Of a stretch of 64,000 nucleotides of DNA, positions 10,140 through 20,700 are shown one piece after another (positions within the stretch are counted from its first letter, which is position 1; every line of letters starts with the position of its first letter). The position numbers and the translations under genes were made by a program. The notes below the pieces were generated by a model. It was not told where the DNA came from. It did not search any database and saw only the letters and a program-made list of their open reading frames with translations. This DNA is from Lucinisca nassula (taxonomy: Eukaryota; Mollusca; Bivalvia; Lucinida; Lucinidae). Location: positions 15,636,538 through 15,700,537 of the forward strand of contig OY757017.1 in NCBI GenBank assembly GCA_963580285.1, given 5' to 3'.

Positions 10140-10445
10140 GTCCGCCCCGCCATCGAGGCTTGAGAACTAGATCGGCTGCATGATTTTTCAGCGTAGAGCT
10201 GAATCCAACCGCATATGAGTACTGATAAACCGTTTAGAGGATCTAATCCTGCCCAGGCAAAGCGGTGCAAGTTTGACCACCTATGCTTATAAACTTTATT
10301 GCTTCATTAGGCGACAGGGCTTGAGATGTAATTTCATCACAATGTCGGAAAAACTCCGACAACATTTGAAATACCGTCTGCAAAATGACATGTACGGCGT
10401 TTGCGGGGACGTAAGATCTCAAATCAAACAAACAAACATTAAGCA
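10140..10445 (-). mobile_element. Foldback MITE ('GTCAACACTGTA' family), one arm plus centre
   Basis: Read on the minus strand: TTTGTTTGATTTGAG at the end, then CCCCGCAAACGCCG, ACATCTCAAGCCCTGTCGCC, a run with AAACCGCTTAGAGGATC-like sequence, and CAGCTCTACGCTGAA close to the centre. The better preserved full copies at 50337-50855 and 54290-54800 show that this is about half of a long inverted-repeat element. Confidence 0.65.
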
Positions 10446-10589
10446 CTCAAGTAAATAAATTTTTGGCCATTTGGTAGATAATATCAAAGTAGAAGTAGAA
10501 AAGGGAAAGAAACACAAACACGAGGAGACCAGACCATAATAGAGTAAACAACATATATACTAACTCCGGCTTGCGTTATATTATGATTT

Positions 10590-10722
10590 ACTTGTTTAAT
10601 GTTTAACGTCCCATTCAACACTTAAAAGGTCATTTTGGAGACGTTGCTTCCAATTTTGTGGGAATTTTACCTGACACCGAGATGCAAAGGCATCTCAAGC
10701 CCTGTCGCCAGATGAAACAAAC
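10590..10722 (+). mobile_element. Foldback MITE, 5' arm fragment
   Basis: Plus-strand fragment with GTTTAACGTCCCATTCAACA, GGTCATTTTGGAGACGTTGC and CATCTCAAGCCCTGTCGCC, ending just after ATGAAACAAAC. It matches the outer ~130 bp of the family element at 54290. Confidence 0.65.
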
Positions 10723-10724
10723 GT

Positions 10725-11758
10725 GGATTATACGCGCGGACGGTCTGAGTCAAACAGTTAAGTGCTTTGTTATTGTTGATTATTATTGTTGACTTCGATT
10801 TTATAATGCCCTACTGGAATACATGTACATGTACCGGAAACATGCGATTTATCATGCAATTATGGTTTGCTTGGTTTAAACTTTATTTTGATTGCTTCAC
10901 ATACACGAATACAAAACGACAAATACATTTGGTCCAGGATTTGACAAGATATGCGATGGTCATCTCCTCTATGGTTTGCTTATTCACCCGGCCCATTTGT
11001 TACCTGGACCAAAGAAGAATGGTTGCAACATAACATTCCGAGCTTGTACACAAAGTTAAACCAACATTGCAGCGGAAACGACGTTGTTTCGTAATTATAT
11101 GTCTGTACTTTATACATTTTTAATGAGAATAGAATAAGAGTATGTACTGATAAACCTTATGCGTCATAAACAAGGGGGTAGTACCAATTTCTATGCATGT
11201 GTTTTCGACCGAGCCGGTACTGCGTAAAGCTGCTGGACCGAGGAATACGGTTTTCGACCGAGCAGTACGGATGTCAAGAGAGGAGGTACTTCGATAAATT
11301 TGCTGAAAATGGGTTATTTTTGTGTATTTCTGTCCGTTTGGAGGTGCTAAGCTGTTTGAGAAATAATTTGCTGTTTCTTTCGGCTTTTTTTTTTTTTTTT
11401 TTTTTTTTTAAGTTTGACTAATAGCTCGTTTAAATTTACGCTGAGCGGAAATAAACGGGAAAGAGTATATAAACAGCAAGTAAGTACTTCCAGGGAAAAG
11501 CATGGTTATTATTCCGTGTCATGGAATAGAGGGCGATATGATGCAGAAACAGCATAAATATACACGATTACCTTTTATTTTTGGGTGCATATGTGCTTAT
11601 ATGCATATGTGGAACTATTTAAAGTTTCGCCGATACTGCTGTCGATGGACTGAAACTTGTCGACATTATTGGATACGGATGTCGATGATGCAACGAGAAT
11701 ATAACTGGAAATCAACCCCAGTTAAACAATAAAATATCTGTTTCATTCATCGTCAGTA
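10725..11758. other. Unassigned stretch with a T run
   Basis: Short ORFs (for example 10767-11033 and 11197-11421) have no recognisable domain and no flanking signals I trust. A run of about 24 T lies at 11386-11409. A GGTCCAGG/CCTGGACC pair (10931 and 11001) could form a loose hairpin. No gene or complete repeat is supported. Confidence 0.45.
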
Positions 11759-12068
11759 TTTGTTTGTTTAAAATGAGGTTTAGCGTCCCCATCAACGCTA
11801 TTATGGTCATTTTGGAGACGTTGCTTGCATTTTTTTTGGGGGGGGGGGGGGGGGGGGGGCTTTTATCCAACATGTGGATAAAATGTGATCTCAAGCTCTG
11901 TTGCCATATGAAAGAAAAAAGCTTTTACACATTCACACAAATTCGCTTGTGCAGGCGAAGCTCTCATAAGCTGTTAGCCAGTACCCGTATGTGGCTTGTT
12001 TAAGCTCTGCGTGGACGCTCCATGCAGACCAATTTATTTCCCCAAGCCTCGATAGACAGGGGCGTTGT
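11759..12068 (+). mobile_element. Foldback MITE, half copy with a 22-G run
   Basis: GAGGTTTAGCGTCCCCATCA, GGTCATTTTGGAGACGTTGC and ATCTCAAGCTCTGTTGCC, then AAGCTCTGCGTGGACGCTCC and CAAGCCTCGATAGACAGGGG, follow the same order as the 54290 copy. The position that usually reads CCAATTTTGTGGGA is replaced by T7 and 22 consecutive G (11838-11859). Confidence 0.65.
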
Positions 12069-12334
12069 TCATGGTATACACTACAGTTATTGCATTCCCG
12101 AACAGTTGAAAATTAGGCAAGCCTGTGTTTCCATACAGTCTCGTGAGAATTTCGCTGCTTGCTCAAATAAACTACAGATCAAGGGTACCTTCTGCAAAGA
12201 ACCAATGTTCTCGGCTCGTGTTAGGGCTGAGCAAGCACACTGAAGCCATTACCCCAACACAACCCAATGAGTGGAACCTAGAATATGGTTTCTTGGCAAC
12301 TCCTTGTTAATTTGAAGCCGCCATGTTGCATCAG
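12069..12334. other. Unassigned
   Basis: Two short overlapping ORFs (12022-12243 and 12125-12310) without domain or splice support. I see no RNA gene or repeat boundary here. Confidence 0.4.
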
Positions 12335-13925
12335 CGATTAATGTCACTCGTTTCAAATATGTCAGAGCATTATCAAGTTGGATTTAAAGATCTAGCTGAT
12401 GTTGGGGGCCTAGCGGCCTGAAGCTGGCGACCTAGCGGCTTGACGATTGCGGCCTAGCCACCTGGCGGCCTGAAGTTGGCTGCCTGGCGGGCTGACATTG
12501 GCGCCTGAAGTTGGCTGCCTGGCGGGCTGAAATTGGCGGCCTAACGATGGCGACCTAGCGGCCTGAAGATGACGGTCTAGCGACCTGAAGTTGGCGGCCT
12601 AGTGGCGTGAAGATGACGGTCTGGCTGCCTGACGTCGGCGGCATGTTCAATGTCATTCGGTTCAAATATGTCACAGTATTATCAAGTTGGATTAAAGGAT
12701 CTAGCTGAAGTTAGCGGCCTGGCGCTGGCGGCGTGTAGTTGGCGGCCTATCGACCTGGCGGCCTGAAGTTGGCGGCCTTGCGTCCTGAAGATGACGGCAT
12801 AGCCGCCTGAAGTTAGCGGCCTGGAGGTCTGGAATTGGCGGCCTGAAGATGGCGGCCTAGCGGCATGGCGAGCTGAAGTTGGCGGCCTAAAGATGACGGC
12901 CTAGCGGCCTGAAGATGTCGGCCTGGCGGCCTGAAGTTGACGGCCTGCAGATGACGGTCTTGTGGCGTGGCGGCTGAAGATAACGGCGTGGCGGCCTGAA
13001 TATGGCGGCCTAGTGACCTGAAGATGACGGACTGGTGACCTAGCGGCCTGGCTGCCTGAAGATAACCGTCTGGGGATGACGGCCTAGCGGCTTGGCGGCC
13101 TGAAGATGACGGCCTGGTGGCATGAAGATGGCAGCCTAGCGGCCTGAAGATGACGGCCTAGCGGCCATAAGATGACGGCCTGACGTTGGCGACCGATTCT
13201 ATGCCACTCGGTTCAAATCAGTCACAGTATTATCAAGTTGGTTTAAAGGATCTAGCTGAAATTGGCGGTCTGGCCTGAAGTTGGCGCATGGCGGCCTGAA
13301 GATGGCGCCAAGCCGTCTTGTGGCCTGAATTTTGCAGCCTGGAGTTGGCGGCCCGACGGGCTGAAGCTGACGGCCTGGTGGCCTGAAGATGGCGGCCTAG
13401 CCGCCTGGCGGCGTAGAATTGGCGGCCTGAAGTTGGCGGCCTAGAGGCCTGAAGATGACGGCCTAGCGACCAGAAGATGACAGCCTAGCGGCCTAAAGAT
13501 GACGGCCTGGCTGTCCTCGGCCTGAAGTTAGCGGCCTGTCAGCCTGCAGATGACGGCCTAGTGGCCTGGCGGCCTGAAGACGGCGGTCTAACGGCTTGAA
13601 GATGACGGCCTGGCGGCCTGAAGATGGCGGCCTGTAGAGAACGGCATAGCGGCATGAAGATGACGGCATAGCGGCATGAAGATGACGGCATGAATATGGC
13701 GGCCTAGCGGCTTGAAGATGATGGCCTGGCCGCGTCAAGATGATTGCCTAGCGACCTGAAGATGACGGCCTAACGGCCCGAAGTTGGCGACCAGGTGCAA
13801 TGAAGTTTATGGCCTGTATATGACGGCCTATAGCAGCCTGGCGGCCTGAAGATGACGGTGTGGCGGCCTGAAGTTGACGGCCTGAAGTTGACGGCCTAGG
13901 GACCTAGCCCCCTAGCAGCCTAGCG
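12335..13925. repeat. GC-rich degenerate minisatellite (GGCGGCCTGAAG-type)
   Basis: About 1.5 kb built from short, degenerate words of 9-12 bases: GGCGGCCTGAAG, ATGACGGCCTAGCGGCC, TTGGCGGCCT. Three copies of a ~70-bp spacer (ending TATTATCAAGTTGG, then AAAGGATCTAGCTGAA) lie at about 12341, 12650 and 13200. This suggests that larger blocks were duplicated. ORFs inside it (13262-13444, 13493-13738) are translations of the repeat, not genes. Confidence 0.85.
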
Positions 13926-14790
13926 GCTTAAAAATAAAAAAAGAAAGCAAGAGAAAACAGATCGTTGATGTAATTTTGTAAAATGACAACGCAAATAAGA
14001 AGAACTTAACTAGACTGTTGATTGTCTTTGCACCTTAAAATAAGTGTTACGTGGCCTGGCAGCCTAACGACCGAGCGGCCTGAAGTTGGCGGCCTTGCGG
14101 CCTAAAGTTTTAAGAATGCAAAAGAAAACAGATTGTTGAAGCATTTTGTAAAAATACGACACAAATAAGATATTTACAAGAATGTTAATTGTCGTTACAC
14201 CTTAAAATCATTGTTAAGTAGCTTGGCAGCCTAACGGCCCAGAAGTTAAAAGAATGCAAAATGTAAATTTTGTAAAAGTACAGCGCAAAAAAAAAAAAAA
14301 AAAAAAAAAAAGAAATTAAGTAGAATTGTCGTTAATATTTTAATTAATTTCTTTGTGTTTGCATTGTACTTTAAGAATTTACAAAATTAATCAACGATTC
14401 TGTTATCTTTTGTATTCTCTTAATTTCATACTACAATTATTTAATGATGGTAATAGGCCACTGCAACCATCAACAACGTTCTAGTTGTTTTACTTACGTT
14501 GTATTTTTGCAAAATTCATTAACATTTTGTTCCTTTTGCATCTTCTTAACTTCAGACCGCTAGGCTACCGCTGGGCCATTAGGGTGCTAGGCCATTAGGC
14601 TTCTAGGCCAAATTACAATTATTTCAAGGTGGTGATAGTGACTAAAACATTAATCATGTTAATTGTAGATGCAGAGGCTTATCAAAAAAAAAGAAAAAAA
14701 AAAGATTGTTAATGAATTTTGTAAAAGAGTACAACGCAAATAAAACGATTATAGCTAAAATGTTAACAATCCGTATCCCGACATTTTTCA
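13926..14790. repeat. Interspersed ~130-bp repeat copies next to the minisatellite
   Basis: Copies of GAAAACAGATYGTTGAWG followed by TTTTGTAAAA and ACAACGCAAATAA occur near 13950, 14125, 14265 and 14700. Two or more inverted copies lie around 14320-14420 and 14500-14560. Leftover minisatellite words (GGCAGCCTAACG, CTAGGCCATTAGG) occur between them. An A run is at about 14287-14311. No gene. Confidence 0.6.
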
Positions 14791-17700
14791 GAGACACTAC
14801 AGATTGTCAGACACTACTCTGTAGTGTAATTGTCAGACAAGCTATAGCCCGTTTCTCTCTGTAGTGTAATTGCCAGACCAGTATAGTCACGTTTCTCTCT
14901 GTAGTGTAATTGTCAGACAAGCTTTAGTCCCGTTTCTCTCTGTAGTGTCATTTTAAGACCAGCCATAGTCCCGTTTCTCTCTGTAGTGTAATTGCCAGAC
15001 CAGCTATAGTCCCGTTTCTCTCTGTAGTGTAATTGCCAGACCAGCTATAGTCCCGTTTCTCTCTGTAGTGTAATTGTCAGACAAGCATTAGTCCCGTTTC
15101 TCTCTGTAGTGTAATTGTCAGACCAGCTATAGTCCCGTTTCTCTCTGTAGTGTAATTGTCAGACCAGTTGTAGTCCCGTTTCTCTCTGTAGTGTAATTGT
15201 CAGACCAGCTATAGTCCCATCTCTCTCTGTAGTGTAATTGTCAGACCAGTTGTAGTCCCGTTTCTCTCTGTAGTATAATTGTCAAACCAGCTATAGTCCC
15301 GTTTCTCTCTGTAGTGTCATTGTCAGACCAGCTATCATCCCGTTTCTCTCTGTAGTGTAATTGCCAGACCAGCTATAGTCCCGTTTCTCTCTGGAGTGTT
15401 ATTGTCAGACAAGCTATAGTCCCGTTTCTCTCTGTAGTGTAATTGCCAGACCAGCTATAGTCCCGTTTCTCTCTGTAGTGTAATTGCCAGACCAGCTATT
15501 GTCCCGTTTCTCTCTGTAGTGTAATTGTCAGACCAGCTATAGTCCCGTTTCTCTCTGTAGTCTAATTGTCAGACCAGTTGTAGTCCCGTTTATCTCTGTA
15601 GTGTGATTGTCAGACCAGCTATAATCCTGTTTCTCTCTGTAGTGTCAGACCAGCTATAGTCCCGTTTCTCTCTGTAGTGTAATTGTCAGACTAGCTATAG
15701 TCCCGTTTCTCTCTGTAGTGTCATTGTCAGACCAGCTATAGTCCTGTTTCTCTCTGTAGTATAATTGTCAGACCAGCTATAGTCTCGTTTCTCTCTGTAG
15801 TGTAATTGTCAGACCAGCTATATTCCCGTTTTTCTCTGTAGTGTAACTGTCAGTCAAGCTATAATTCCGTTTCTCTCTTTAGTATCATAGTCAGACCAGC
15901 TATAGTCCCGTTTAGTGTCGTTGTCAGACCAGCTATAGTCCCTCTCCCTCTGTAGTGTAATTGTCAGACCAGCTATAGTCCCGTTTCTCTCTGTAGTGTA
16001 ATTGTCAGACCAGTTATAGTCCCGTTTCTCTCTTTAGTATCATAGTCAGACCAGCTATAGTCCCGTTTAGTGTCGTTGTCAGACCAGCTATAGTCCCTCT
16101 CCCTCTGTAGTGTAATTGTCAGACCAGCTATAGTCCCGTTTCTCTCTGTAGTGTAATTGTCAGACCAGTTATAGTCCCGTTTCTCTCTGTAGTGTAATTG
16201 TCAGACAAGCTATAGTCCCGTCTCTCTTTAGTATCATAGTCAGACCAGCTATAGTCATGTTACTCTTTTAAGTATCATAGTCGGACCAGCTATAGTCTCG
16301 TTTCTCTCTTTAGTTTCATAGTCCGACCAGCTAAAATCCTGTTTCTCTCTTAATTATCATAGTCAGACCAGCTATATTACCGTTTCTCACTGTAGTGTCA
16401 TTGTCAGACCAGCTATGGTCTCGTTTCTCTCTGTAGTGTAATTGTCAGACCAGCTATACTCCCGTTTCTCACTTTAGTATTATAATCAGACTAGCTATAT
16501 TACCGTTCCTCTCTGTAGTGTCTTTGTCAGACCATCTATAGTCCTGTTTCTCTCTTTATTTTCATAGTCAGACCGGCTTTGGTCCCGTTTCTCTCTGTAG
16601 TATCATTTTCAGACCAGCTGTAGTCTCGTTTCTCTCTGTAGTGTAATTTTCAGACTAGCTATAGTCCCCTACCTCTCTTTAGTATCATAATCCGACTAGC
16701 TATATTACCGTTCCTCTCTGTAGTGTCTTTTACAGACCATCTATAGTCCTGTTTCTCTCTTTATTATCATAGTCAGAACATCTTTGGTCCCGTTTCTATC
16801 TGTATTGTCATTGTCAGACCAGCTATAGTCTCGTTTCTCTCTGAAGTGTAATTTTCAGACCAGCTATAGTTCCGTACCTCTCTTTAGTATCATAATCAGA
16901 CTAGCTATATTACCGTTCCTCTCTGAAGTGTCTTTGTCAGACCATCTATAGTCCTGTTTCTCTCTTTAGTATCATAGTCAGACCAACCGGCTTTGGTCCC
17001 TTTTGTCTCTGCAGTGTAATTATCAGACCAGCTTTAGTCCTGTTTCTCTCTGAAGTATCATAGTCAGACCAGCTCAGCTTTGGTCCCGTTTCTCTCTGTA
17101 GTGTCATTGTCAGACTAGCTTTGGTCCCGTTTCTCACTGTAGTGTAATTGTCAGACCAGCTATAGTCCCGTTTCTCTCTGTAGTGTAATTGTCAGACCAG
17201 CTATAGTCCCGTTACTCTTTGTATTGTAATTTTCAGACCATCTTTGGTCCCGTTTCTCTCTGTAGTGTAACTTTTCAGACCAGGTATAGTCCCGTTTCTC
17301 CCTGTAGTGTAATTGTCAGACCAGCTATAGTCCCGTTTCTCTCTGTAGTGTAATTTTCAGACCAGCTATAGTCCCATTTCTTTCTTTGGTATCATTGTCA
17401 GACCAGCTATAATCCTGTTTCTCTCTGTAGTGTAATTATCAGACCAGCTATAATCCTGTTTCTCTCTGTAGTGTAATTATCAGACCAGCTATTGTCCGTT
17501 TATCTCTGTAGTTTATTTGTCAGACCGGCTATAGTCCCGTATTCTCTCTGTAGCGTAATAGTCAGACAATCTATAGTCCCGATACTCTCAGAAGAATCAT
17601 TGTCAGACCAGCTATAGTCCCGTTTCTCTCTGTAGTGTAATTGTCAGACCAGCTAAAGTCCCGTTTCTCTCTGTAGTGAAATTGTCAGACCAGCTATAGT

Positions 17701-20700
17701 CCCTTTTTTCTCTGTAGCTTCATTGTCAGACCAACTATAGTCCCGTTTCTCTCTGTAGTGTAATTTTCAGACCAGTTGTAGTCACGTTTCTCTCTGAAGT
17801 GTAATTGTCAGACCAGCTATAGTCCCGCTACTCTCTGAAGTGTCATTGCCACACCAGCTATAGTCCTGTTTCTCTCTATAGTGTAATTGTCAGACCAGCT
17901 ATAGTCCCGCTACTCTCTGAAGTGTCATGTTCAGACCAGCTATAGTCCCGTTTTTCTCTGTAGTGTAATTGTCAGACCAGCTAAAGTCCCGTTTCTCTCT
18001 GTAGTGTAATTGTCAGACCAGCTAAAGTCCCGTTTCTCTCTGTAGTGTAATTGTCAGACCAGCTATAGTCTCGTATTCTCTCTGTAGTGTAATTGTCAGA
18101 CCAGCTATAGTCGCGCTACTATCTGAAGTGTCATTGTCAGACCAGCTATAGTCCCGTTTCTCTCTGTAGTGTAATTGTCAGACCAGCTAAAGTCCCGTTT
18201 CTCTCTGTAGTGTAATTGTCAGACTAGCTAAAGTCCCGTTTCTCTCTGTAGTGTAATTGTCAAACTAGCTATAGTCCCGTTTCTCTCTGTAGTGGCCTTG
18301 TCAGACCAGCTATAGTCCCGTTTCTCTCTGTAGTTTCATAGTCAGACCAGCTATAGTCCCGTTTTTCTCTGTAGTGTAATTAGTGTAATATTCAGACCAG
18401 CTATAGTCCCTTGTCTCTCTGTAGTATAAGTGTCAGACATGCTATAGTCCCGTTTCTCTCTTTAGTATCATAGTCAGACCAGCTATAGTCCCTTTTCTCT
18501 CTGTAGTATAAGTGTCAGACATGCTCTAGTCCCGTTTCTCTCTTTAGTATCATAGTAAGACCAGCTATAGTCCAGTTTCTCTCTGTAGTGTAATTAGTGT
18601 AATTTTCAGACCAGCTATAGTCCCTTTTCTTTCTGTAGTGTAATTGTCAGACATGCTATAGTCCCGTTTCTCTCTTTAGTATCATAGTCAGACCAGCTAA
18701 AGTCCCGTTTCTCTCTGTAGTGTAAGTGTCAGACCAGCTATAGTCCTGTTTCTCTCTGTAGTGTAATTGCCAGACCAGCTATAGTCCTGTTTCTCTCTGT
18801 AGTGTAATTGTCAGACCAGCTATAGTCCCGTTTCTCTCTGTAGTGTAATTGTCAGACCAGCTATAGTCCAATCTCTCTCTGTAGTGTAATTGTCAGACCA
18901 GTTGTAGTCCCATTTCTCTCTGTAGTATAATTGTCAGACCAGCTTTAGTCCCGTTTCTCTCTGTAGTGTCATTGTCAGACCAACTATAGTCCTGTTTCTC
19001 TCTGAAGTATCATAGTCAGACCAGCTCAGCTTTGGTCCCGTTTCTCTCTGTAGTGTCATTGTCAGACCAGCTTTGGTCCCGTTTCTCACTGTAGTGTAAT
19101 TGTCAGACCAGCTATAGTCCTGTTTCTCTCTGTAGTGTAATTGTCAGACCAGCTATAGTCCCGTTACTCTTTGAAGTGTAATTTTCAGACCATCTTTGGT
19201 CCCGTTTCTCTCTGTAGTGTAACTTTTCAGACCAGGTATAGTCCCGTTTCTCCCTGTAGTGTAATTGTCAGACCAGCTATAGTCCCGTTTCTCTCAGTGG
19301 TGTCATTGTCAGACCAGCTATAGTCCCGTTTCTGTCTGTAGTGTAATTGTCAGACCAGCTGTAGTCCCGTTTCTCTCTGTAGTGTGATTGTCAGACCTGC
19401 TTTAGTCCCGTTTCTCTCTGTAGTGTAGTTGTCAGACCAGCTGTAGTCCCATTTCTCTCTTTAGTATCATAGTCAGAGCAGCTATAGTCCCGTTTCTCTC
19501 TGTAGTATCATAGTCAGACCAGCTATAGTCCCGTTTCTCTCTGTAGTGTAATTAGTGTAATTTTCAGACCAGCTATAGTCCCTTGTCTCTCTGTAGTATA
19601 AGTGTCAGACCAGCTATAGTCTCATTTCTCAATGTAGTGTAATTGTCAGACCAGCTATAGTCCCGTTTCTCTCTGTAGTGTAATTTTCAGACCAGCTATA
19701 GTCCCATTTCTTTCTTTGGTATCATTGTCAGACCAGCTATAATCCTGTTTCTCTCTGTAATGTAATTATCAGACCAGCTATAATCCTGTTTCTCTCTGTA
19801 GTGAAATTATCAGACCAGCTATTGTCCGTTTGTCTCTGTAGTTTATTTGTCAGACCGGCTATAGTCCCGTATTCTCTCTGTAGCGTAATAGTCAGACAAG
19901 CTATAGTCCCGATACTCTCAGAAGAATCATTGTCAGACCAGCTATAGTCCCGTTTCTTTCTGTAGTGTAATTGTCAGACCAGCTAAAGTCCCGTTTCTCT
20001 CTGTAGTGTAATTGTCTGACCAGCTATAGTCCCTTTTTTCTCTGTAGCTTCATTGTCAGACCAACTATAGTCCCGTTTCTCTCTGTAGTGTAATTTTCAG
20101 ACCAGTTGTAGTCCCGTTTCTCTCTGTAGTGTAATTGTCAGACCAGCTATAGTCCCGCTACTCTCTGAAGTGTCATTGCCACACCAGCTATAGTCCCGTT
20201 TCTCTCTATAGTGTAATTGTCAGACCAGCTATAGTCCCGCTACTCTCTGAAGTGTCATGTTCAGACCAGCTATAGTCCCGTTTTTCTCTGTAGTGTAATT
20301 GTCAGACCAGCTAAAGTCCCGTTTCTCTCTGTAGTGTAATTGTCAGACCAGCTAAAGTCCCGTTTCTCTCTGTAGTGTAATTGTCAGACCAGGTATAGTC
20401 TCGTATTCTCTCTGTAGTGTAATTGTCAGACCAGCTATAGTCGCGCTACTCTCTGAAGTGTCATTGTCAGACCAGCTATAGTCCCGTTTCTCTCTGTAGT
20501 GTAATTGTCAGACCAGCTAAAGTCCCGTTTCTCTCTGTAGTGTAATTGTTAGACTAGCTAAAGTCCCGTTCCTCTCTGTAGTGTAATTGTCAAACTAGCT
20601 ATAGTCCCGTTTCTCTCTGTAGTGGCCTTAGTCCCGTTTCTCTCTGTAGTTTCATAGTCAGACCGGCTATAGTCCCGTTTCTCTCTGTAGTGTAATTAGT

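Noticed and set aside
13262..13738. Trp/Pro-rich and Arg/His-rich ORFs
   Set aside because: They are translations of the GGCGGCCTGAAG minisatellite in both directions.
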